DNA from: CAVTYH01 sp963738835
Lineage (GTDB): Bacteria; Planctomycetota; Planctomycetia; Pirellulales; JADZDJ01
Assembly: GCA_963738835.1 (NCBI GenBank)
Contig: CAVTYH010000001.1
Span: 1,488,001-1,552,000, forward strand
Length of the DNA stretch: 64,000 nucleotides
Direction: 5' to 3'
Below, piece after piece: positions 1 through 12,500 of the stretch; the first letter of the stretch is position 1; every line of letters begins with the position of its first letter. The position numbers and the translations under genes are program-made. Under the pieces are notes generated by a model. The model was given only the letters and a program-made list of their open reading frames with translations, was not told where the DNA came from and did no database searches.

Positions 1-1
1 T

Positions 2-100
2 GACGCACTGCCGGCAGCACTTAGCCAAGCGGGAGCAAAATGTGTCGCGGATGTGGTGGGCACGTTGCAAACTACGCCGGCAGCGAAACCGGATCACTAA
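2..100 (+). CDS. C-terminal tail of a ComF-like phosphoribosyltransferase (partial)
   Basis: The window opens inside a reading frame that ends at a TAA at 98-100. The 32 visible residues include ALSQAGAKCVADVVG, which resembles the last helix-strand of ComF/GntX-family phosphoribosyltransferases (pattern: L..AGA..V.V.). ComF proteins take part in DNA uptake in some bacteria, but the visible part has no catalytic motif. The 5' end lies outside the window. The family call is an inference from a short tail; the existence of an open frame ending here is seen directly. Confidence 0.4.
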   Translation, partial: DALPAALSQAGAKCVADVVGTLQTTPAAKPDH

Positions 101-160
101 TTGGCAAAACCGCAAACCGCAAGCGGTGAAGCGAGCGAACTGACCACGGACCACTGACCC

Positions 161-1125
161 ATGCGTGTACTTTCCGGCATTCAACCGACGGGCCGCTTTC
201 ACTGGGGCAACTATTTTGGGGCCATCCGGCAATACATCGATCTGCAACATGAAGATGCGGCGTATTATTTCATCGCAAATTTGCACGCGCTGAATCAGGT
301 CCGCAATCCGCCGGTTTTACGGCAACTCACGCTCGACGCGGCGATCGATTTGCTGGCGCTCGGCTTGAAACCGGAAAAAGCGGTGCTGTTCGTGCAATCC
401 GATGTGCCGGAAGTGACCGAACTTACCTGGCTGCTGATGACCGGTACGCCGATGGGTTTGCTGGAGCGCTGCCACGCGTACAAAGACAAAATTGCCAAAG
501 GTTTGTCTGCCGATGCCGGGTTGTTTACTTATCCCGTGCTCATGGCGGCCGACATTTTGGCTTACGATTCCGACACGGTGCCAGTCGGCGCCGATCAGAT
601 GCAGCACATCGAAGTCTGCCGCGACATTGCGGCCAGCTTTAACCATCACTTCGGCCAAACCTTTGTCATGCCCAAGGCAAAAGTGCTGGAACAATCGGCG
701 AAAGTGCCCGGCTTGGATGGCGAAAAGATGTCGAAGAGCTACAACAACACGCTGGAACTATTTGAGGACACGAAAACACAGCGGAAGAAAATCATGCGAA
801 TCGTCACCGATTCGCGGCCGATGGATCAGCCGAAGGAGCCGGACAACGACCACTTATATCAACTCTACTCGCTGGTGGCCACTGAAGCCGAGCGCAACGA
901 AATGGCGGCTCTTTACCGCCGTGGCGGATTCGGCTACGGCGAAGTGAAAAAAGCCTTGGCCGATGTTGCCGAGCGTTTTTTTGCTGAACCGCGCGCAAGC
1001 GGGCCGAGTTGGCGGCGCATCCGGAGCGCGTTTGGGAAATTCTTGCCGACGGCGCGAGCCGGGCGCGAAAAAAGGCGGCGGAGGTGTTGGCGCGAGCGCA
1101 AAAGGCGTGCGGAGTGAAGCGGTGA
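161..1125 (+). CDS. trpS: Tryptophanyl-tRNA synthetase, with one C-terminal frameshift
   Basis: Charges tRNA-Trp with tryptophan in the cytoplasm (class Ic aminoacyl-tRNA synthetase). The N-terminus carries the HIGH-equivalent PTGRFHWGNY (residues 9-18), and the KMSKS loop is exact at residues 189-193. The frame that starts at 161 runs out into an Arg-rich nonsense tail and would stop at 1117. From about 991 a shifted frame gives a normal helical C-terminus (ARKRAELAAHPERVWEIL) and ends at TGA 1123-1125. The shift must lie between 986 and 994 because the shifted frame has a stop at 985. One missing base near CCGCGCGC explains it. An intact gene is expected here, so a consensus error is more likely than real loss. 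The stop overlaps the start of the next gene as GTGA. Confidence 0.9.
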
Positions 1126-1685
1126 GCACAGCAAACAGCGAACACGGTGCTTCAGCGACGGCGGTTCCACCGCGATGGATACCCGTTGCGTCGTGGCTCA
1201 TTTTGTTGGCAATCGCAACACTTGCTCTGGCACGTAACAATGTGTGGATTCAGGAAGCCGGCTTCTCCTCCGTTCTGCTGCCCATTGTTGTAGGCGGCAT
1301 CGTCGGCGCACTTACCGTTGGAATCGCCCGGCTCACCGGCCAATGTGTTCATCGAGCGATGCTGATTGCGGCAATCGTTTTTGCCCTGATGTGTGTTGTC
1401 GCGGAGCATCTCTTGTTTTACGTCGACTACCGAGCGCAGTTTTTCGCCTCTGCCGCAAAAAACCCGGCTGCTCAGATTTTTCAGACCGCAGGCGGCTTGC
1501 AGCCCGCCAGCTTTCCGGAGTTCTTGCGAGCAGGCGCCCAGCGATCGTTTGGCGTTGTGCCCGCCTGGCTGTGGTGGATCATCGACGCCGCATTGACTAT
1601 CGTGGCAGGAGCGGCGGTGGTGATGATTTTTCATCGCGGGCCGCAATTTGAAGCAACCGCTAGACCGCAAGCAGGCTCGGTTTGA
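1122..1685 (+). CDS. Hypothetical membrane protein with about four membrane segments
   Basis: I do not recognise a family. I chose the GTG at 1122 because it overlaps the corrected trpS stop in a GTGA tetranucleotide, the usual sign of translational coupling. Translation from there gives 187 residues with hydrophobic stretches near WLILLAIATLALA, LLPIVVGGIVGALTVGI, LIAAIVFALMCVVAEHLL and IIDAALTIVAGAAVVMI, so an inner-membrane location is likely. A loop of about 50 residues separates the third and fourth segments. It appears to be co-transcribed with trpS. No catalytic motif is visible. Confidence 0.7.
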   Translation: MSTANSEHGASATAVPPRWIPVASWLILLAIATLALARNNVWIQEAGFSSVLLPIVVGGIVGALTVGIARLTGQCVHRAMLIAAIVFALMCVVAEHLLFYVDYRAQFFASAAKNPAAQIFQTAGGLQPASFPEFLRAGAQRSFGVVPAWLWWIIDAALTIVAGAAVVMIFHRGPQFEATARPQAGSV

Positions 1686-1768
1686 TGTCTGGATTCCACT
1701 CCCGACCGACACAGTCGGGCTTGTATCTTTTATTCCCCATTCCACACTCCCCATTCCTCATTTCCGCA

Positions 1769-2176
1769 ATGTCCATCTTTGGCATTGGCACCGATATCGT
1801 CGAATGTCTACGGATCGCGCAGATGATCGAGCGGCATGGGGAGCTGTTCATCACGCGGGTGTACACGCCCCATGAAATCGAATACTGCCAAAACCGCAAG
1901 CAGGCGACGCAGCATTTTGCCGGCCGTTGGGCCGCGAAAGAGGCGGTGCTGAAGGCGCTGGGCACCGGGTGGCGGCGAGGCATTAGTTGGCGCGATGTCG
2001 AAATTCGCAACCTGAAATCGGGCTTGCCCACCGTGGCCTTGTACGGCGGGGCTCGCGATTACATGGAACAGCAGCAGATTGCACAAATACTCATCAGCAT
2101 CTCCCACTGCCGCAGCCACGCGACGGCTTATGCGATTGCGGTGGGGGACGAGAAACCGACCGATGCGCCGAAGTAA
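1769..2176 (+). CDS. acpS: Holo-[acyl-carrier-protein] synthase
   Basis: Transfers the 4'-phosphopantetheine arm of CoA to the serine of acyl carrier protein, switching on fatty-acid synthesis. The 135-residue length is typical of AcpS. The family signature is visible: GIGTDIVE near the N-terminus (Mg-binding Asp9) and FAGRWAAKEAVLKALG in the middle with the conserved E in WAAKEA, then SISHCRSHATAYAIA near the end. I set the start at ATG 1769 (MSIFGIG). An upstream extension in the same frame is not homologous to the family. The gene ends 3 bp from the convergent end of topA. Confidence 0.92.
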   Translation: MSIFGIGTDIVECLRIAQMIERHGELFITRVYTPHEIEYCQNRKQATQHFAGRWAAKEAVLKALGTGWRRGISWRDVEIRNLKSGLPTVALYGGARDYMEQQQIAQILISISHCRSHATAYAIAVGDEKPTDAPK

Positions 2177-2179
2177 TTG

Positions 2180-4843
<2,664 letters not shown>

Positions 4844-5367
4844 AGAGAACTTCTAAGTTGGTGCGGTGCAGCTAATTCGGTGCATCTGGGAAGTTTGGGA
4901 TATGCGTGTGTCTTTATCGCCCTGTCACCAGATAGGTTTTGAATGTTCCCATGGCGAGCTTATCTGATCGGTACGATCGGCGCGACCAGACAGTTTCCCT
5001 GCGTCGTAGCACTGATATAACCGTCAGGATTGTTTCACGTAGGCGTCGTTAATTGATTCTACAGGGCAGCGGATTGTACGCGGTGATCTGCCAAAAGCCC
5101 ACAGGTTGCAACCCGCGGGCTTGAATGCCAATTGATGAGTTCCGCGTGTCGTTGTACCCGACTGGGATTGCATTTACGTCGTGTGGCGCTACAATTTGCC
5201 TCTTCGTTTCAATTTGGTTTTTGTGCCCAACCTTTATACTCGCATACAATTCGGCCACTGAGGTTGTCAAGGCGTCTTTTGTCGCTGCGAGGGTGCGCAT
5301 CTCTTGCGCACGCCAAAATTTCGGTCGAGTTGTCGTCGGATTCTAATCGCACGTAGGACATACATAC
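4844..5367. other. Intergenic region between divergent topA and the PpiD-like gene
   Basis: This 524-base stretch should hold the promoters of both divergent neighbours, but I cannot place convincing promoter boxes. Short open frames on both strands have no recognisable family or codon signature. The only clear structure is the hairpin at 5095-5122, listed separately. Confidence 0.5.
5095..5122. repeat. Palindromic element with GGTTGCAACC core
   Basis: AAGCCC (5095-5100) pairs with GGGCTT (5117-5122) around a self-complementary GGTTGCAACC (5104-5113). The same architecture, with a near-identical core, forms the terminator hairpin at 15404-15434. No T-run follows here, so this copy is probably a dispersed palindrome and not a terminator. 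Confidence 0.55.
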
Positions 5368-7938
5368 ATGGCCAGTCCGTTTCGCATATTTCGTAAAAAT
5401 CAAAAGGTTTGGATGGTCGTGCTCACCATCCTGGCCATGTTTTCCTTTGTGTTCTTCAGTCAGTCGTCAAGACTGGGCGGCGGTCCGTCGGGAGGCCAAA
5501 CCGATCCGGAGGTTTTCACCTGGAAATACGGCACGGTTCGGCAGAGCGAAATCAGCAACCGAATGTACCAGCGCAAAAAGGTGCAGGAGTTGCTGTACCG
5601 ATCGGCCACGAAGGCCGATATGCCAGAGCAGCAGGTGATACAGGTGCTGCAAACGCGGTTTCCAGTCTCGGAGCCGAAGGTAATTGAATCGATCTTACTC
5701 GACAAAAAGGCGCAGCAGCTGGGCATCGTCGTGAGCGACGACATGGTGCGGCGTTTTATCCGCGGTTGGACGCAAGACAAAGTGAGCAGCCCAGATTTGG
5801 CCAAAATTATTCGGGATCTGGGGAGCGATCGCGGCGGCATCTCGCAAGGTCAGCTGTTCGACGCACTGCGGATGGAATTGAGTGCGATGTATGCCCAAGA
5901 TGTTTTCTCACAACTTCTGGTGCGCGGCGGGCAAGGTTACGCTTGGTTCCGCGGCGATACGCCGGCCGAGCGGTGGGATTACTTTACTCGGCTCAATCGC
6001 AAGGTGACAGCAGAGATGATGCCGGTATTGGTGAAGGATTTTGTCGACAAGATTCCTGAACCGACCGCCAGCGAACTGCAATCGTTCTACGATCAGTACA
6101 AGAACGACTATCCCGATGCGACCAGCACCACGCCGGGCTTCAAGCAGCCGTACAAAGCGCAGTTCGAATATGTGAAGGCTGACAACGCGAAACTGATCGA
6201 GGAAGCGCTGCCGACGGTGACGGAGCAGGAGATTAAAGACCATTACGAACGATTCAAAGACACTCTGTACAAAAAGGGTCACTTGCCCGAATTGCCGGAA
6301 AAAAAGGCTGCGGAGAAATCCGCCGATGAGAAGACCGATGATGCTGCGGCCAAACCGACGGACGAGGCAGCAGAAAACAAAGCCGGTGCCAAGTCGGAAG
6401 TGACACCTGCTGAACCGAAGGGCGACAGTAAAAAGGATGATTCCAAGTCGGGTGATGTGATAAGTGGGTCGAAAGCAGTCGATGCGAAATCGGCTGGCAA
6501 GGCCGACGCAAAATCGTCCGGCTCGAAATCGGGCGGAGCTAAATCCGAAGCGAAGGTGCCCAGCACCAAGTCTGGCGATACCAAATCGGGCGACGGTAAG
6601 AAATCGACCGCTGGCAAGCAATCCAGCGATTTGCCGCGCAGTTCATCGTCGTTGAACGGAGAATTGCTGGCACTGGCGGATGATGCCGTCCTGCAAGTCG
6701 CTCAGAAGACAGACACCGCGACAAAAACCGATTCCAAATCGAGTGCCAAAACCGACGGCAAGAGTAGCGCACCGCCCGTCGCAAAATCCGACGCCCAGAC
6801 AGCGGACGCAAAATCGGACACCAAGGCAGCAGAGAACAAGTCTATCGACAGCAAAGCTGCGGACGCAAAAGCCGCCGATACCAAGACGGGCGACGCGAAA
6901 TCTGCCGATGCAGCCGCAGCGTCGCCGCCTCCGGTAGAATATGAACCGTTTGACAAAGTCAGCGGCATGATCCGTAATCGCCTTGCGCAACAAAAAGTCG
7001 ACGAGAAAGTGGCGACGGCCTTCCGGACGATTCAATCACAAATGGATCGGTATCGCAGCAGTTTGGATAGCTATCGGGCTTTGCAATCGCAGGGCAACAA
7101 CTCTGCCAAAAAACCGCCAGCGCCCGATTTGGAAGCACTAGCCAAACCGTACGGGTTCGAGGTCAAGAAGACCGATTTGGTTACCATGCAGCAGGTTTAC
7201 GATAATTACGACATCGGGAAATCGCATCGCCCGGTTGAGGCCGGCAACTACAGCGCGCCGGCGTTTTACCAGATTGCCTACCAGGTAGGCACCAATGGGC
7301 AACCAGCGGTGAAGCTGTATCAATCCCAGGGCAGCGTTGACGTAGAAGACAATCAATATTTGTGGTGGAAAATTGCCGACGAGACCGCCAACGTTCCGCC
7401 GCTCGATGCCATTAAGCCCGATGTGGTAACCGCTTGGAAGATCGTGCAAGCCCGCAAGCCAGCGCTGGCCAAAGCGAAAGAGGACGTGGCCCAAGTGCAA
7501 AAGAGTCATCAGACGCTGAAAGAGGCGTTCGGCAATGTGCCGGGGACCGACATTCTCTCGGAAGGCTCGTTCAGTTGGCTGACGCGCACGGTCGATCAGG
7601 GTTTGCGACTTTCGACCATCAAGGGCGTGGAATTTGCCGGCAATGATTTCATGAAAGATGTGTTCGCCCTCAAGCAGGGCGAGACCGGCGTCGCGGCCAA
7701 TGAACCGCAAACCATTTATTATGTGGTGCAAATCGAAACCGAAGATTCATCCATCGACGTGCTGCGCGAAAATTTCATGACTGCGATGGGCGACCCCATG
7801 AATTCCTTCTTGTACGCTGCGGTGGCTGCCAGCGACCATCGGAATTACCCGGTGGCGTGGTTCAAAGAATTGGCCGATCAGTACGAGTTCAAAATGGCGC
7901 CCGGCCACACGGTTTCGCAGACGCAGGAGTTCGATTGA
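5368..7938 (+). CDS. PpiD/SurA-like membrane-anchored periplasmic foldase with a long low-complexity linker
   Basis: The 856-residue protein starts with a short basic N-terminus and a single membrane anchor (VWMVVLTILAMFSFVFFS), as in PpiD, placing the rest in the periplasm. Residues from about 45 to 290 look like a SurA_N-type chaperone domain. A strongly biased Lys/Ser/Asp/Ala linker with irregular DAKS, SKSG and TKSGD units fills roughly residues 300-530. After it come helical regions and a parvulin-like segment containing FALKQGETGVAANEP, close to the FALKPGEIS motif of PpiC domains. Planctomycetes often carry large proteins of this kind. The chaperone role is inferred. Whether the parvulin part is active cannot be told from sequence alone. 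Confidence 0.75.
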   Translation: MASPFRIFRKNQKVWMVVLTILAMFSFVFFSQSSRLGGGPSGGQTDPEVFTWKYGTVRQSEISNRMYQRKKVQELLYRSATKADMPEQQVIQVLQTRFPVSEPKVIESILLDKKAQQLGIVVSDDMVRRFIRGWTQDKVSSPDLAKIIRDLGSDRGGISQGQLFDALRMELSAMYAQDVFSQLLVRGGQGYAWFRGDTPAERWDYFTRLNRKVTAEMMPVLVKDFVDKIPEPTASELQSFYDQYKNDYPDATSTTPGFKQPYKAQFEYVKADNAKLIEEALPTVTEQEIKDHYERFKDTLYKKGHLPELPEKKAAEKSADEKTDDAAAKPTDEAAENKAGAKSEVTPAEPKGDSKKDDSKSGDVISGSKAVDAKSAGKADAKSSGSKSGGAKSEAKVPSTKSGDTKSGDGKKSTAGKQSSDLPRSSSSLNGELLALADDAVLQVAQKTDTATKTDSKSSAKTDGKSSAPPVAKSDAQTADAKSDTKAAENKSIDSKAADAKAADTKTGDAKSADAAAASPPPVEYEPFDKVSGMIRNRLAQQKVDEKVATAFRTIQSQMDRYRSSLDSYRALQSQGNNSAKKPPAPDLEALAKPYGFEVKKTDLVTMQQVYDNYDIGKSHRPVEAGNYSAPAFYQIAYQVGTNGQPAVKLYQSQGSVDVEDNQYLWWKIADETANVPPLDAIKPDVVTAWKIVQARKPALAKAKEDVAQVQKSHQTLKEAFGNVPGTDILSEGSFSWLTRTVDQGLRLSTIKGVEFAGNDFMKDVFALKQGETGVAANEPQTIYYVVQIETEDSSIDVLRENFMTAMGDPMNSFLYAAVAASDHRNYPVAWFKELADQYEFKMAPGHTVSQTQEFD

Positions 7939-8093
7939 GACCGGCGATCTCCTGATTTCTTCGATTGCAAGCTGTCTTTCTCGGCTTGGCCAGCACGCCG
8001 CCGATGTTGAGCCGAGAGTGGTCATGGGGTAGCATATTTCTGAATTAGCCAGCTTTCCTGGTCGCTGCAATTGCTCCTTTCGACAGGTGCTGT

Positions 8094-9308
8094 ATGGCCA
8101 TCGCTTCGCCTTCGGCAACGCCGCGCCGCTTCAAGCCAAAATTTCATCTGCGGGTTCTCGGCACCGCCTCGCCGGTATTTCCGGGCTTCGAGATCGATAT
8201 TCTGGATCGGGTGCCCGACGAAGAAAAGCCGGAGGCCGTTTGGCACCGCGACCGGGCGCGGGCCATATTACGGGCCCATCCCGAGGTGCGCTCGCTATTC
8301 GGTCACACTCCCAGCACGGCGTTTTTCTGTGTGCTGGTTGCTGGCGCACAGGTTGGGCTGGCAATGGTCTCGGCCCACGTGCCGTGGTGGGCGGTCATTG
8401 CGTTGGCTTGGGTGTTCGGCGCTCTTTTGAACGTGTGCATGTTTCAGTTGGCCCACGAGTGCAATCACAACTTGATCTTCAAAAAGACATCGTGGAACAG
8501 GGCGATGTTCACGATCACTTCGCTGCCGATGTTTTTGTCAGCCCATCACACCTGGTGGGCAGAGCATCTAACGCATCACAGCGACATGGGCGCCAAAAAA
8601 GACTTCATCACTCGCCGGCGGACGTTTTTCTTAACGTCGCGAATCCTCTCGCCGATGTTCTTTCCCTATTCGTTGGTGATGCTGACGACCCAAGTGCTGC
8701 GCACCGCCATTGGGCTGGTGCTGTACGTATTCACCGATCTGGTGCGTGGCCGATTGAAACCAGGCAGCCGCACGCTGGCGGTGCTGGCCGATCAGCATTT
8801 GGTCAGCGGTTACCAGCGCGATGGCATTGAGCTTTGGGCCGTAGTTTACCCCGTGCTGAATTTCGCGCTGTGCGGTGTGCTGATGTGGTACGGCAGTTTG
8901 TTCGGCGCGTGGTGGAAGCCCGTTTTGTATTTAATGCTGGCCGAAGCCTTCATGACCGGCTTTCTGCATCCGCCGATGTTGGGCATCGTGCTGGGCATTT
9001 CTCATTTTCACGGTACGCGCCACTATCAGCCCTCGGCCTCGAACTATAGCCGGTTAGTGAATTTCCTGATGTTCAATGCCGGCCTGCATGTCGAACACCA
9101 CGATATTGCCGGCATCCCTGGCCATCGCCTGTGGAAACTGCGTCGCATGGCCACGGAGTTTTACGACAATTTAGAAACGATTCCTTCTTACACCATGCTG
9201 GGCCTGAAATTCGTGTTCTGCACGCCCAAAACGTTTGCGCAAGAGTTCGACAACGAAACCCAGCGCAACATCCGCCGCTTTATGGCCGAGGCCGCGGAAG
9301 CGCAGTAG
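8094..9308 (+). CDS. Membrane fatty-acid desaturase resembling sphingolipid delta-4 desaturase (DEGS)
   Basis: A 404-residue membrane di-iron desaturase. The three His boxes are HECNHN (121-126), HHTWWAEHLTHH (151-162) and HVEHH (332-336). Beyond the boxes it follows eukaryotic dihydroceramide desaturase: an N-terminal segment with RARAILRAHPEVRSLFG (compare the DEGS pattern R.ILA.YPEIKSL) and a C-terminus NAGLHVEHHDIAGIPGHRL followed by EFYDNL (compare NVGYHNEHHDFPNIPG and EYYDNLP). These parallels come from memory of the family, not a search. The likely reaction is O2-dependent desaturation of an acyl or long-chain-base moiety in the inner membrane. The neighbours give no pathway context, and no other sphingolipid gene is visible. 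Confidence 0.8.
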   Translation: MAIASPSATPRRFKPKFHLRVLGTASPVFPGFEIDILDRVPDEEKPEAVWHRDRARAILRAHPEVRSLFGHTPSTAFFCVLVAGAQVGLAMVSAHVPWWAVIALAWVFGALLNVCMFQLAHECNHNLIFKKTSWNRAMFTITSLPMFLSAHHTWWAEHLTHHSDMGAKKDFITRRRTFFLTSRILSPMFFPYSLVMLTTQVLRTAIGLVLYVFTDLVRGRLKPGSRTLAVLADQHLVSGYQRDGIELWAVVYPVLNFALCGVLMWYGSLFGAWWKPVLYLMLAEAFMTGFLHPPMLGIVLGISHFHGTRHYQPSASNYSRLVNFLMFNAGLHVEHHDIAGIPGHRLWKLRRMATEFYDNLETIPSYTMLGLKFVFCTPKTFAQEFDNETQRNIRRFMAEAAEAQ

Positions 9309-9544
9309 CTTGCTGCTGTCCGCGGAGTCTATTGTCGATCGTGCGACGATCCTTATTCCCGCGCCGTTCTGCCCGCGCGACACACAATCCTTGCGAGCCG
9401 CAAATCTGCGTAAAGTGCTTGCCGGATCGGCACTTTCCAGCCATAATGCGGCCTAATAAAAATTCAATTGGCTTGGCCCGGGCGAAGAGCGTTGCGCCGG
9501 CAGTGCCGTGGTGCCCGGGTACGGATTACAGAGGAGAATTAACA

Positions 9545-12500
9545 GTGAAGAGAGCACCGTTGCTGAGGGCTGCGCGTATTTCCAACATTCGGAACATCTT
9601 GACCGAAGCCGCGTTTCAATGTTTGGCAGCCGCTGCGTTTTTAGTAGTGTTTTTGCCGCCTGACAAAGCAGTGTCGGTTGCACATGCCGACCTTCTCGGA
9701 AGTTGGGGGTTCAGCGGAATTAACGCTGCGGGAACTGTGCCGGTCGGTTCGCTGGCACCTACGACCACTGCGGCCAATCTTGGGGTCGGTAATTTGCTTT
9801 TGGGGCCTGGAATCGCAGCAAGTAATACCGACAGTACATTCGGAGCTAACAGCTGGGATGAAAAGACGAACTCCTTGGACGCCGCTAACGGTGGCGATTA
9901 TCTGACACTTAGCTTTACCGCGAACACCGGATTTACTGAATCATTTTCTTCTGTCTCCGCTTACAACGTTCGCCGCTCAAACACAGGGCCAACGACTGGT
10001 ATTTGGCAGTATCAAATCGGTGCAGGTTCTTTTATTGACATCGGCAGTGACATCACCTGGGGCACTGGAGTGGCTCCCGGGGGAAACCCGCAAGTAGCGA
10101 TAGATCTAACAGGCATTTCCGATCTTCAAAATGTTGCAAATGGCACGACGGTCACATTTCGCATCGTGAACTGGGGCGATTCAGGCAGCGGTGGCACCTG
10201 GTATTTCAATGGCTCCGGAACCGACGGCGGAAGTTTAACCATCAACGGCAGTGTCGGCATCGGCAGCTCGGCGACACTTCTGTTTTGGGCAGGCGATAGT
10301 GCTCATTTCGGCGGCTCGGGCATTTGGGACCAAAGCACACACAACACTTGGTCCACCTCCAACGGCGTTGTCTCGCCCACGCTGTGGGATAGCAACAAAA
10401 CAGCCATCTTCGGCGGAACCACGGCTGGCATGGTTGCCGTGAATGGAACCGTCAATGCCGCAGCCGGCATCAATTTCACGACCGATGGCTATCAGGTTAA
10501 TCCGGGAACGGCGGGCAAAATCGTTCTCAGCGGCGCTAACGTCACGACAAATTCGATCAGCACCGACGCAGCCGTCACGGCCACCATTAACACGGTGCTC
10601 GACGGCACGAACGGCATGACGAAAGGCGGCGGGGGAAATCTGATCCTGACCGCCAACAACACCTACACGGGCGGAACGGCGGTAACCGCCGGCACGCTGC
10701 AAGTTGGAAACGGATCAACCTCCGGCTCGATCAACGGCGACGTGGTCACCAATGCCACACTCAAATTCAGTCGGTCCGATACCGTAACTTTCGCCGGCAA
10801 CATTTCTGGCGCCGGTTCCCTTGTGCAAGCTGGCGCAGGGACTTTGATCCTGACTGGAGATGCCACGCAGGGCGGTGTAACAACCGTGTCCAGCGGCACG
10901 CTTCAGGTCGGTGATGGAACATTCTTAGGATCGCTCAGCAGCAACGTTGCCATTGGCAGCGGAGCAACACTGGCCTTTAATCACTCGAATACATTGATTT
11001 ACCCAGGATCTCTCAGCGGCGCGGGTGCGCTGGTGCAGATGGGTACCGGCACGCTGATTCTGACCGGGACAAATAGCTTTACCGGAGGCACGACCATTGC
11101 GGCCGGTGGAACGGTTCAGGTCGGAAACGGCACGACGGGAACCCTCTCAGGCGATGTCATGAACTCCGGCACCTTGACCTTTAGCCACACCAACAATGCA
11201 TTCTTTGCGGGAAACATTAGTGGATCGGGATCGCTGGTTCAAAACGGCGCCGCCAGGCTGACGCTTACCGGTAACGCGGCTCATACGGGAGGGACCACGA
11301 TTTCGACCTTTGCCGACAGCATTCAAGTTGGCAACGGCGGTACGATTGGCTCGTTGGCAGGCGACGTTACCAACAATGGCGTCCTGATTTTCAATCGCAG
11401 CGATTCGATAGCGTTTGCCGGCTCCATCACCGGCAGCGGTTCTGTGACCCAGGCAGGCACCGGCACGCTCTCGTTGTCGGGCGACAACCACTATACATTT
11501 GGAGCGACCGTGAGCAGCGGCACGCTTAAAGCTGCTTCCAACAACGCTTTGGGCGAACCAACCGGTATTGTGACAGTTACCAAGGGAACGTTGGTTGGCG
11601 CCGCGGGTCTGACGATTGCCAATCCCATCAAGGTGACTGATACAGGGGCGGGCACCGGCGGAATACTCGCGTTTTGGAATTTCGGCAACAGCACACCGGG
11701 GGGCGGTGCGCTCGGCACGTTTAACACTTCCGGCAGCACGGAAGTTTTCGATTCGGTCAATAAGCGACTTTCGATCGCCAGCGCCGGCGTTTATGCCTCT
11801 TCGGCCACAATCGATCTATCGAATCTCGCAGGCACAATGGGCGGTAGCGCGAACAACAACTGGGGTACTTTCGCCGGAACGACGATCAATGAAACGGTGG
11901 CGGGCGAAAACGACACTTCGCTGGCGGTTGTTGGCACCGGCAATAACAGTAACTCGGTTATCTATCGGCTGACCACAACTGGCTACGGTAATCTCGTCGC
12001 CAGCTATGCGACCCAGCGCAGCGGGACTGGTTTCGACACCCAAACTTGGTCGTATAGCACCGACGGCACGAATTTCACGCCGTTGGCGGCCCCGGTGACA
12101 GGCATTCAAAGTTCGTTCACACTGACGACAGTTGACCTCTCGTCGATTACAGACATCAACGACAAGCCAAACATTTATTTGAAAGTCACATTCACTGGCG
12201 CTACATCCACAAGTGGCAATAACCGAATCGACAACGTACAGTTCAACGCCATTCCGTTTGAGGGCAGCCTGGTTCCCAACGCATCGGTTGGCAGCGACAT
12301 TACGAGCGGTTCGGTCACCTACTCGGGAAGCGTAACCGTCGACAACAATGTCGCTTTGACATCGGCTGCCGGTGGAACCGTCAATTTCACCGGCGCATTG
12401 GTCGACGGAGCTGGCCCTGGAACTATTGTTAAAACAGGCGCCGGTACCGTTGTGCTTTTCGGCAATAACACTTACACGGGCAACACGTTTGTTCAAGCCG

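Noticed and set aside
970..1000. Programmed frameshifting in trpS at the T7 run (976-982)
   Set aside because: The shifted frame has a stop at 985, so the switch must lie after the T-run. There is no stimulatory structure, and many other genes here have similar shifts.
5049..5346. Overlapping short frames on both strands between topA and the PpiD-like gene
   Set aside because: No family similarity, and the minus-strand frame runs through the palindromic repeat at 5095-5122.
10600..11560. Direct DNA repeats of about 200 bases in the PEP-CTERM gene as a separate repeat array
   Set aside because: They reflect the protein's beta-strand repeats (GTL.LTG...GGTT). DNA similarity between units is low, so no separate element is annotated.
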